A stretch of 11,427 nt of DNA from Firmicutes bacterium CAG:341 (GTDB lineage Bacteria > Bacillota > Clostridia > Oscillospirales > Acutalibacteraceae): assembly GCA_000434995.1 (NCBI GenBank), contig FR895321.1:1-11427 (forward strand). Reading direction: 5' to 3'. This document shows, piece by piece, positions 5,525 to 11,427 of this stretch. Both the position numbers and the translations under genes were made by a program. Below the pieces are notes generated by a model. It saw only the letters and a program-made list of their open reading frames with translations. It was not told the DNA's origin and searched no databases. Numbering within the stretch: the first letter of the stretch is position 1; each line of letters begins with the position of its first letter.

Positions 5525-6663
5525 AAAAACTTTCTTTGCAATGGCGAATAACCTTAATGACCACAGTTTTAATTTGCATAACTTGTGTGCTAATGAATTG
5601 TTTAATCGGTTCTTCAGGCAAACGATATATGGATTCAATAGGCAACGGAATATCAGCATATAGTGAAATTGATAAAGGAAAACCGAGTTCATTTAATCCG
5701 GAAAATAAAAATCTCGACCGTGAGCTTACCATTATTATCAGTGGCGCACAAGCTTCATTCAATACTACTAATTGGTACATAACAATTGCCGTAAGCATAC
5801 TTGGTGGTATACTTGCATATTTTGTCAGTGGTCGTGCTTTAAAGTCGCTAAAAAGTTTTGCCTCTCAAGTAGAGAATATACAGCCCAACAATTTGGCAGA
5901 TATGAAAATAAGCGATGATGTTTTGCCTGAATTTAAACAGTTTTGTCAATCATTTAACAATATGCTTGACCGACTAGACAACGGTTTTACTGCTCAACGG
6001 CAATTCACAGGAAATGCAGCGCACGAGTTAAGAACACCACTTGCCTTAACTCAAGCACAAATTGAACTTTTTTCTGTTGAGCACCCAAATATGAGTGACG
6101 ATACAGCAGAATTTCTTGCACTGCTGCAAGAGCAAAATGAAAGAATGTCACAAATGACAAAAACTCTGCTTGAAATGAGTGAGCTTCGTACAGTTGAGTG
6201 CAAAGACACAATAGAAATTGCCCCTATGATTGAAGAAATATTTACCGACCTTGCTCCCCTTGCAGAAAAAAAGAATATTCGCCTTGAATACAACGGCAAT
6301 GGTATGATGATAGGCAGTGACACCTTAATTTATCGTTTATTATTTAATTTAACTGAAAACGCAATACGCTACAACAGAGAAAACGCTTCTGTAATTATAA
6401 CTGTTGACGAAAAAAATGATCAGCTTTATATACGAGTTAAAGATAACGGTTATGGTATACCCGAGCAGTACAGAGAAAGTATCTTTCAACCATTTTTCCG
6501 TGTTGATAAATCTCGCAGCAGAGCATACGGCGGTGTAGGTCTTGGACTATCACTTGTATGGGAAATTGTACTTTTACACAACGGTACGGTAAAAGCTGAA
6601 AAAAGCGACAAAAATGGAACAGTAATGCTTGTAACACTTCCAAAAAAACAAACAAATAATTGA
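5521..6663 (+). CDS. membrane sensor histidine kinase
   Basis: Partner kinase of the upstream regulator, 380 aa. Two membrane helices (about 9-30 and 84-103) enclose a short outside segment of about 50 residues, too small for a PAS or Cache sensor. A linker of HAMP-like length follows. The dimerisation/phosphoacceptor domain has His168 in AAHELRTPLA. The ATPase domain shows the N box (Asn280 in LTENAIRYN), G1 (DNGYGIP, 308-314), F box (FQPFFRVDK) and G2 (GGVGLGLSLV, 337-346), so all kinase elements are intact. GGAGGAG lies 5-7 bases before the ATG, inside the end of the regulator gene. The outside segment contains no cysteine; Cys18, Cys22 and Cys27 lie within the first membrane helix. A small-loop kinase of this type may sense a membrane partner rather than a soluble ligand (inference). 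Confidence 0.95.
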   Translation: MKKLSLQWRITLMTTVLICITCVLMNCLIGSSGKRYMDSIGNGISAYSEIDKGKPSSFNPENKNLDRELTIIISGAQASFNTTNWYITIAVSILGGILAYFVSGRALKSLKSFASQVENIQPNNLADMKISDDVLPEFKQFCQSFNNMLDRLDNGFTAQRQFTGNAAHELRTPLALTQAQIELFSVEHPNMSDDTAEFLALLQEQNERMSQMTKTLLEMSELRTVECKDTIEIAPMIEEIFTDLAPLAEKKNIRLEYNGNGMMIGSDTLIYRLLFNLTENAIRYNRENASVIITVDEKNDQLYIRVKDNGYGIPEQYRESIFQPFFRVDKSRSRAYGGVGLGLSLVWEIVLLHNGTVKAEKSDKNGTVMLVTLPKKQTNN

Positions 6664-6699
6664 TTATTAAGTTTTCATATAAAAATTTTGATTATCCCG

Positions 6700-6738
6700 A
6701 AAAACCCTTGAAATACAAGCACATTCGCAGGATTTCAA
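6700..6738 (-). terminator. terminator between convergent kinase and GH95 genes
   Basis: TTGAAAT (6708-6714) pairs with ATTTCAA (6732-6738) around a 17-base loop. On the minus strand the stem is followed by GGG and five T (6704-6700), which suits the GH95 transcript. On the plus strand only AT-rich sequence follows, so use by the kinase operon is less certain. The stem is AT-rich and modest. Confidence 0.45.
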
Positions 6739-6743
6739 ATTAT

Positions 6744-8825
6744 TTATATGCGCTTTCCGTTTTTAAACGAATATGAAATTTCTTTACCGCCGTGAAGCTT
6801 AATGCCTTTAATTGAACCTGACCATTCCTTTGGCAAAGCTTCATTTTTAAGCATTTCGGCAATACCGGCGCAGACACCGAAATTACCGTCAATTTGAAAC
6901 GGCGGATGTGCATCAAACAAATTAGGATATGAACCGCCGCCCTTATGAAATTTTGATGACGGACTTATATAAGTCAACTGTTGTTTTATAAGCCTATATG
7001 CATTTTCACCGTTTTTAAGGCGTGCCCATAAGCAAACTTTCCAACCAAGCGACCAACCGGTGCCGCCAAATCCACGCTTAAGAAGTGACTTTTCGGCAGC
7101 CAGATTAAGTTCATTACTTGCAGGAATTCTTGCAGGATAAATACAGTACAAATGGCTTACATGCCTATGTTCAACTTCGGTTTCACCGAATTCTTCGGCA
7201 TATTCCGGAATTCTGCCATCAGACGCCGGCTCAACCTGTTCAATTTCAGGTGTTTCAAGCCCGAGTTCACGGCAATTGGCAAAGAATTCATAAAGCAGTT
7301 CCCTATCCATTGACGGCATATATGTTATACAAGCAGAAGTACCTGCATCCTTAAATTTATTTTCAGGGCTGATAGATGGGCAAGTAACAAGTTTGCCATT
7401 ATATTCAACAAGAAAATCTTTATAAAAAGCCAAACAGCTTTCAAACATAGGTAAAATTCTGTTTTTATATTCCTCGTCAGTGATATACAAATAATGGTCA
7501 TAAAGCTGATTTAAAAGCCAAGGCGCACTCATAGGCCAAGGGGCATATTGCGTAGTTTCTTCAAGTCCCTGCGGGTCGCCTGCCGGGAAAGTCATACCCC
7601 AAATATCAGTATTATGATGAGCGCAAAAGCCTGAACAATTGTAATATTCCTTTGCTGTTTTTTGCCCGTTAAAAGCAAGCTTTTCAACCAAGTCCACAAG
7701 CGGTTCAAAACAATCGGAAAGATTGGCAATATCAGTACACCAATAATTCATTTCGGTATTTATATTTATTGTATAGCCCGATGACCAAGGTGCGCGAAAA
7801 TGAGTATTCCAAATACCTTGCAAGGTGCTTGCTTTACTTCCCTTTCTTGATGATGAAATTGTAAGATACCTGCCATATTGGAAAAGCAGTGCAACAAGTG
7901 AATAATCATCACCCTTTTTATTCATATTTTTAATTCTTTTATCGGTTGGAAGTTCATCATATCCACCCTCAAGAGTAAATTCAACACGATTAAAAAGTGA
8001 TGAAAAATCAGTTTTATGCTCTGAAAGCAAATCATCATATTTCTTTATATTTTCAAAATATGAAAAAGCCCTTTGCTTTGCATCAGCATTTGGCATAGAT
8101 TTAAAATCAATATAAGAAGTTGCAAGTGAAACAAGCAATGTGACATCCTTTTGATTTTCTACAATAATTGAATCATCACTGAATTTTGCATTGCCCAAAA
8201 CCTTAACAGCACCGCAAAACTTCATTCCCTTATCACCGTAAACAATAGATTCACCTTTATTGTAATATGGCGGTTGGCAAATTTCAGGTGCTTGGCCTGA
8301 CAGCACCAAACTGTCCTCATAAGTAGTAACAGTATGGTTAAGCTGACAATCAAATTTAACAGTAAAAGACGCACCGCTGTCACATTTGATATTTATAACC
8401 ATAAGCTGTGCAGGATATGAAACAAAAACAGTTTCGCTCAAATCCCCGGCCGATACCTGTGCCACACCCGTTTCCAAATCAAGAGTACGGCAATAATCTT
8501 TTGAATACTTTTTTGAATATTCAATAATAATATCGCCAAATGGCAAATATGCATCGCTCCAAACACCGTGCATATTTTTGTTAATAATATCCTCGGCTTT
8601 TCTGTAATCTTTATTAAATACAGCCTCGCGTGCCGACGCGAGATATTTATAAGCATCCTTTTTATTATTATCCTTCGGGTAACCTGACCACAAGCTATCC
8701 TCGTTAATTGCAATTCTTTCCTTTTTAAGATTGCCGAATACGAGCGCTCCCATTCGTCCGTTGCCCACAGGTAAAGACTGCTCAAAATATTTTGCTTTTT
8801 TAGTGTAATACAATTTATTTTTCAT
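6744..8825 (-). CDS. GH95 family glycosidase, probable alpha-L-fucosidase (compact form)
   Basis: Glycoside hydrolase of family GH95, 693 aa with no signal peptide, so it probably acts in the cytoplasm on imported fucosylated or alpha-L-galactosyl oligosaccharides. The N-terminal beta domain shows LPVGNGRMGALVFG (about 18-31) and INEDSLWSG (40-48). The (alpha/alpha)6 domain keeps the residues used by Bifidobacterium AfcA: the Asn pair in TININTEMNYW (354, 356), the acid Glu541 in GRIPEYAEE, and Asp646 in FQIDGNFG. Most relatives have QEW rather than PEY at the acid. Two stretches seem shortened: before Glu541 (about 20 residues) and just after AGIAEML (about 10). No Shine-Dalgarno is visible, and the predicted transcript start coincides with the ATG. 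The family is firm; the exact sugar is not. Confidence 0.88.
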   Translation of the reverse strand: MKNKLYYTKKAKYFEQSLPVGNGRMGALVFGNLKKERIAINEDSLWSGYPKDNNKKDAYKYLASAREAVFNKDYRKAEDIINKNMHGVWSDAYLPFGDIIIEYSKKYSKDYCRTLDLETGVAQVSAGDLSETVFVSYPAQLMVINIKCDSGASFTVKFDCQLNHTVTTYEDSLVLSGQAPEICQPPYYNKGESIVYGDKGMKFCGAVKVLGNAKFSDDSIIVENQKDVTLLVSLATSYIDFKSMPNADAKQRAFSYFENIKKYDDLLSEHKTDFSSLFNRVEFTLEGGYDELPTDKRIKNMNKKGDDYSLVALLFQYGRYLTISSSRKGSKASTLQGIWNTHFRAPWSSGYTININTEMNYWCTDIANLSDCFEPLVDLVEKLAFNGQKTAKEYYNCSGFCAHHNTDIWGMTFPAGDPQGLEETTQYAPWPMSAPWLLNQLYDHYLYITDEEYKNRILPMFESCLAFYKDFLVEYNGKLVTCPSISPENKFKDAGTSACITYMPSMDRELLYEFFANCRELGLETPEIEQVEPASDGRIPEYAEEFGETEVEHRHVSHLYCIYPARIPASNELNLAAEKSLLKRGFGGTGWSLGWKVCLWARLKNGENAYRLIKQQLTYISPSSKFHKGGGSYPNLFDAHPPFQIDGNFGVCAGIAEMLKNEALPKEWSGSIKGIKLHGGKEISYSFKNGKRI

Positions 8826-8831
8826 AAAAAT

Positions 8832-8883
8832 ATTTTACTTTATTTAAATATAAATTGCAAGTAAAATAAAAATGTAGTATAAT
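8832..8883. promoter_or_regulatory. back-to-back promoters sharing one palindromic -35
   Basis: TTGCAA at 8855-8860 is its own reverse complement. Rightward, 17 bases separate it from a perfect TATAAT (8878-8883) serving the cytidylate-kinase-like gene. Leftward, 17 bases separate it from TAAAAT (8837-8832 on the minus strand) serving the GH95 gene. The leftward start point would fall on the A of the GH95 ATG. RNA polymerase could occupy only one direction at a time. Confidence 0.6.
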
Positions 8884-8925
8884 AATGTTGAAAAATAATA
8901 TTTTCTTTTTAAGGGTGATATATTT

Positions 8926-9531
8926 ATGAAAAAACACATTATTTCAATCGGTAGGCAATATGGCTGCGGTGCACACGAAATTGCAACCAAGCTTTCGGAA
9001 AAGCTTGGTATTCCTTATTACGATAAAGAAATCATCAAAAGAGCAGCGAAAGACAGCGGATTCGACGAGCATATTTTCACATTTTATGATGAAAGACCTA
9101 CACGAAGCTTTCTTTACAATGTTTCGACAGACGGTTTTTCAAACATTGCATCAAACGGTTTGGCACTTGAAGACCAAGTTTTCCAATATCAATTTGATAC
9201 AATCAGAAAAGTTGCCGAAGAAGGAAGCTGCATTATAGTCGGCAGATGCGCAGATTACATATTAAAAGAAGATGAAGCACTTTTAACTATTTTTCTTCAC
9301 GCAAGTGATAAATTCAGAGAAAAAAGAGTTATTGAAAAATATGGTGTAGAGCCAAAAAATGTAGCCAAAGAAATGAAAAACACAGATAAAAAGAGAGCTA
9401 AATTTCACAATTTTTACAGTGAAGAAAAATGGGGCGAAGCAACTACATATGACCTTGCAATCAATGTTGCCAAACTTGGAATTGACGGAACTGTTGATTT
9501 AATCAGTGAATATATCAAAGCTCAGGGTTAA
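8926..9531 (+). CDS. cytidylate kinase-like family protein
   Basis: P-loop nucleotide-kinase-fold protein of the cytidylate-kinase-like family (Pfam Cytidylate_kin2 type), 201 aa, cytoplasmic. The Walker A-like loop is GRQYGCGAHEIA (9-20). The segment PYYDKEIIKRA (30-40) is typical of the family, as are IIVGRCADYIL (103-112), REKRVIEKYGV (131-141) and the C-terminal TDKKRAKFHNFYSEEKWG (153-170). The family is widespread in Clostridia and often has no known substrate. It is not the housekeeping Cmk, whose sequence differs, so phosphorylation of CMP should not be assumed. AAGGGTG lies 8 bases before the ATG. The gene is monocistronic: its own promoter lies upstream and a terminator follows at 9595. 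No functional tie to the divergent GH95 gene is evident beyond the shared promoter. Confidence 0.9.
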   Translation: MKKHIISIGRQYGCGAHEIATKLSEKLGIPYYDKEIIKRAAKDSGFDEHIFTFYDERPTRSFLYNVSTDGFSNIASNGLALEDQVFQYQFDTIRKVAEEGSCIIVGRCADYILKEDEALLTIFLHASDKFREKRVIEKYGVEPKNVAKEMKNTDKKRAKFHNFYSEEKWGEATTYDLAINVAKLGIDGTVDLISEYIKAQG

Positions 9532-9594
9532 TATATTTAGCTTAAATTTAACATAAGCTTAACTAATAGCTAAAAAAGATTTATTATAATTTGT

Positions 9595-9634
9595 GGGCAA
9601 AGGTGTCTAAAAGGCATTTTTGCCCTTTATTTTT
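9595..9634 (+). terminator. terminator after the cytidylate-kinase-like gene
   Basis: GGGCAAA (9595-9601) pairs with TTTGCCC (9619-9625). An inner GTGTC/GGCAT helix with wobbles closes on a short A-rich loop, and TTTATTTTT follows. The element lies 63 bases past the stop codon and 27 bases before the next gene. It insulates the two genes unless read through. Confidence 0.8.
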
Positions 9635-9660
9635 GAGTTATACTAATGGCAGGTGCTGAT

Positions 9661-10785
9661 ATGAAATTTAATAAAAACGGTAAATTTAAAATTATGCAGA
9701 TAACTGACATTCAGGAAATATACAATGTTTCACCTGATACATTAAAATTACTTGAAAATGCAGTTGAAAAAGAAAAGCCTGACCTTGTAATATATACCGG
9801 TGACCAAATAAAAGGTTACGGTGTAACATACAAAGGCATGGGCAGTGAATTAGTAAACAATGTTGCCAAAACGATTGATAAATTGATTGAGCCTGTTACA
9901 AAAAGGAATATTCCTTTTGCAGTTACATTCGGCAACCATGACAGGCAGGTCGGCATAAGCAACAAAGAACAGTTTGAGCAAATATATAAAAAGCATCCAA
10001 GTTGTGTCGGCACTCAGGCAGATGGCATTGATGGTGGCGGCACCTGCTTTTTAAGCATTAAATCTTCACAAGATGAAAACAAGGATGCATTTGGAATTTA
10101 CTTATTTGACACAGGCACAGACGCAAAAGGCGGCGGATATGAACCTTTTGACACTAAAATCATTGACTGGTATAAAAAAACAAGGAATGATTTAAAAGAA
10201 AAGAACGGTCACTATATCCCCTCTCTTGTTTTTCAGCACATTCCGATGTTTGAGCATTACAATGTATTAAAGCAAGTAAAGAAAAATGAAAAAGGTGCAA
10301 TTCCCGCTTTCAGAATTCACAAAGGTGAATATTATAAAATTGATGAAACAAAATGTGTTAAAGGTTCTGTTTTACTTGAACCGCCGTCAATCCCTGACAT
10401 AAATACGGGTGAATTTGACGCGCTTAAAGAAAAGGGTGATGTTCTCGGTGTATATGTTGGGCATGACCATAAAAACAGCTATGTAGGAAAATATGACGGA
10501 ATAGATATAGGATTTACACAATCAAGCGGCTTTAATGTTTACGGAAACGGAAAAGAACGCGGCGTAAGATGCTTTATAATCGATGAAAACGACCCGACAA
10601 ATTATGAAACATACACAAGAACCTACCGCCAATTATGTGACGGAAAACTACACAAGCCTGTTTATGACGCACTTGCAAAAGTAATGCCGACCACAATGGA
10701 TATGGCTAAACCTATGATTGCAAAAGCAGTAGGTATTATCATAGCAATAGCGGCAATTATAGTTATACTCACAAAATTCTTATAA
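9661..10785 (+). CDS. calcineurin-like metallophosphoesterase with C-terminal membrane anchor
   Basis: Dinuclear-metal phosphoesterase, 374 aa. Motifs in order: ITDIQ (14-18; the usual second ligand His is Gln), YTGDQI (45-50), FGNHD (90-94), FQHIP (191-195) and YVGHDH (265-270). The last about 22 residues (from about 352) form one hydrophobic helix ending KFL with no export signal at the N-terminus, so this looks like a tail-anchored protein with its active site in the cytoplasm. I start it at 9661, where AGGTG lies 5 bases upstream. An in-frame ATG at 9646 would add five residues but has no ribosome site. The GtrA gene follows after 11 bases in the same operon. The substrate is unknown; a membrane lipid-linked phosphate is plausible given the anchor and partner (inference). 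Confidence 0.9.
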   Translation: MKFNKNGKFKIMQITDIQEIYNVSPDTLKLLENAVEKEKPDLVIYTGDQIKGYGVTYKGMGSELVNNVAKTIDKLIEPVTKRNIPFAVTFGNHDRQVGISNKEQFEQIYKKHPSCVGTQADGIDGGGTCFLSIKSSQDENKDAFGIYLFDTGTDAKGGGYEPFDTKIIDWYKKTRNDLKEKNGHYIPSLVFQHIPMFEHYNVLKQVKKNEKGAIPAFRIHKGEYYKIDETKCVKGSVLLEPPSIPDINTGEFDALKEKGDVLGVYVGHDHKNSYVGKYDGIDIGFTQSSGFNVYGNGKERGVRCFIIDENDPTNYETYTRTYRQLCDGKLHKPVYDALAKVMPTTMDMAKPMIAKAVGIIIAIAAIIVILTKFL

Positions 10786-10796
10786 GGAGAAAAAAT

Positions 10797-11294
10797 ATGC
10801 CTGAAGAAAAGAAGAAAAAAGACAATGCATTTGTGCGTTGGACTGAAAAGCACGCAGAATTTTGGAAATTCATTAAATTCAACTGTGCAGGTGCACTTTC
10901 AAATATTCCGGAACTTGCAACACAACTAATATTGGTATATCTCGTATTTAAGTGTGCTGATGCTCCCGAATCGAGAGAAACAAAAATTGCATATTACTGC
11001 TCAACTTTCGTTGGATATGCCGTTGCATTTGTTCTTAACAGAAAAATAACTTTCCACGCTGACGCGAACCCGATAGTATCAACTGTTCTTTATGTGATTA
11101 TGGTTATTTTTACTATTTGGGCAAAAGGCATAATCGGGCCTTGGCTTTCACAGTTTACAAACAGCTTTCTTCCTGTTGCGCTGGCACCTACCGTGGCGAC
11201 GCTTTTGGGTATGGCGGTTCCTATGATTTGGACATATCCCTGCAACCGCTTTATTATTCACAGAAAGAAAAAGCCTACACAAGAAGAAAAATAA
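10797..11294 (+). CDS. GtrA-family membrane protein
   Basis: Small polytopic membrane protein of the GtrA-like family, 165 aa with about four membrane helices. The basic N-terminal tail is followed by the typical FIKFNCAGALSN opening (about 24-35). LNRKITF (about 81-87) closes the second helix, and NRFIIHRKKK (about 150-159) ends the fourth, both family landmarks. GtrA members are thought to flip or help transfer undecaprenyl-phosphate-linked sugars during cell-surface glycan modification. AAGGAG lies 9 bases before the ATG. The gene is second in an operon with the membrane-anchored phosphoesterase, and no glycosyltransferase is visible in the window. Length is slightly above the usual 120-150 aa because of the charged tails. 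Confidence 0.88.
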   Translation: MPEEKKKKDNAFVRWTEKHAEFWKFIKFNCAGALSNIPELATQLILVYLVFKCADAPESRETKIAYYCSTFVGYAVAFVLNRKITFHADANPIVSTVLYVIMVIFTIWAKGIIGPWLSQFTNSFLPVALAPTVATLLGMAVPMIWTYPCNRFIIHRKKKPTQEEK

Positions 11295-11296
11295 GA

Positions 11297-11324
11297 TTGA
11301 CAAAACATTAAATTTTAGTATAAT
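11297..11324 (+). promoter_or_regulatory. consensus promoter after gtrA-like gene
   Basis: Perfect TTGACA (11297-11302) and perfect TATAAT (11319-11324) are spaced by 16 bases, starting 3 bases after the preceding stop codon. The start point would be near 11331, exactly at the first base of the terminator stem that follows. Confidence 0.6.
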
Positions 11325-11330
11325 GAAATT

Positions 11331-11363
11331 AAGCAAGGAAGCGCCAAAGTTTCCTTGCTTTTT
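11331..11363 (+). terminator. intrinsic terminator
   Basis: AAGCAAGGAA (11331-11340) pairs perfectly with TTCCTTGCTT (11351-11360) around a 10-base loop, and the T-run continues to 11363. It fits as the end of the phosphoesterase/GtrA operon, 37 bases past the stop codon. Confidence 0.85.
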
Positions 11364-11397
11364 AATTAGTACGCTTTTGGAGTGAAATAATTTACAG

Positions 11398-11427
11398 ATG
11401 CACGAAATTGAAGATATAAGAAAATGC
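11398..11427 (+). CDS. possible start of a further gene (partial)
   Basis: An ATG at 11398 opens a frame that reads MHEIEDIRKC and runs off the window. The closest purine-rich site, GGAG at 11379-11382, is 15 bases upstream, too far for a good ribosome site. Only ten codons are visible and no family can be named. The consensus promoter at 11297 would be its natural source. Confidence 0.3.
   Translation, partial: MHEIEDIRKC

Noticed and set aside
8438..8785. 115-codon minus-strand frame overlapping GH95
   Set aside because: Lies wholly inside the well-supported GH95 gene in another frame and shows no domain.
9536..9574. Nested inverted repeats (TTTAGCT/AGCTAAA, TAAGCTTA) and repeated AGCTTAA after the cytidylate-kinase-like gene
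   Set aside because: Short AT-rich arms with no T-run or promoter context; likely chance in AT-rich spacer.
9585..9590. TATAAT just before the terminator at 9595
   Set aside because: No -35 match at 16-18 bases upstream, so I do not call a promoter for the phosphoesterase operon here.

Overview
The window is AT-rich, compactly coded DNA from a low-GC Gram-positive anaerobe, most likely a gut-type Clostridia (Oscillospiraceae/Ruminococcaceae or Lachnospiraceae). This rests on a T-box leader RNA, a small CXXC protein of the type named after C. difficile CD1871A, ferredoxin-type membrane proteins, an intracellular GH95 fucosidase, strong Shine-Dalgarno sites and TTG starts. Nothing points to a phage, plasmid, insertion sequence or CRISPR array. 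It reads as ordinary chromosome with unusually informative regulatory DNA.

Left part (1-2640): an uncertain 3' gene end and terminator, then a CstA-family transporter on the minus strand. A leader of about 380 nt precedes cstA and has the parts of a T-box riboswitch: stem I with a probable CUC (leucine) specifier, a stem III-like hairpin, the T-box bulge UGGU, and a strong intrinsic terminator. Uncharged tRNA, probably tRNA-Leu, should switch the transporter on. Between this leader and the next operon is an AT-rich gap holding one long, well-paired hairpin (2551-2625) with no obvious owner.

Centre (2639-6663): two divergent operons. The minus-strand operon encodes a 48-aa CXXC membrane peptide, a polytopic membrane protein with ferredoxin-type cysteine motifs, and a thioredoxin-fold (TlpA-like) lipoprotein. 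The genes overlap or nearly touch. The plus-strand operon encodes an OmpR-family response regulator and its histidine kinase. A 14-bp-arm inverted repeat lies midway between the two promoters, each of which has a consensus -10 but no good -35. My reading is that the two-component system controls both operons through this site. The minus operon looks like an electron route from cytoplasmic iron-sulfur carriers to an extracytoplasmic thiol protein, made without CcdA or DsbD.

Right part (6664-11427): a GH95 alpha-L-fucosidase-type enzyme (minus) and a cytidylate-kinase-like protein (plus) diverge from a promoter pair that appears to share one palindromic -35 hexamer. The GH95 transcript is predicted to be leaderless. 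A two-gene operon follows: a calcineurin-like metallophosphoesterase with a C-terminal membrane anchor, and a GtrA-family membrane protein. The window ends with a consensus promoter lying directly against a terminator hairpin, and the possible first ten codons of another gene.
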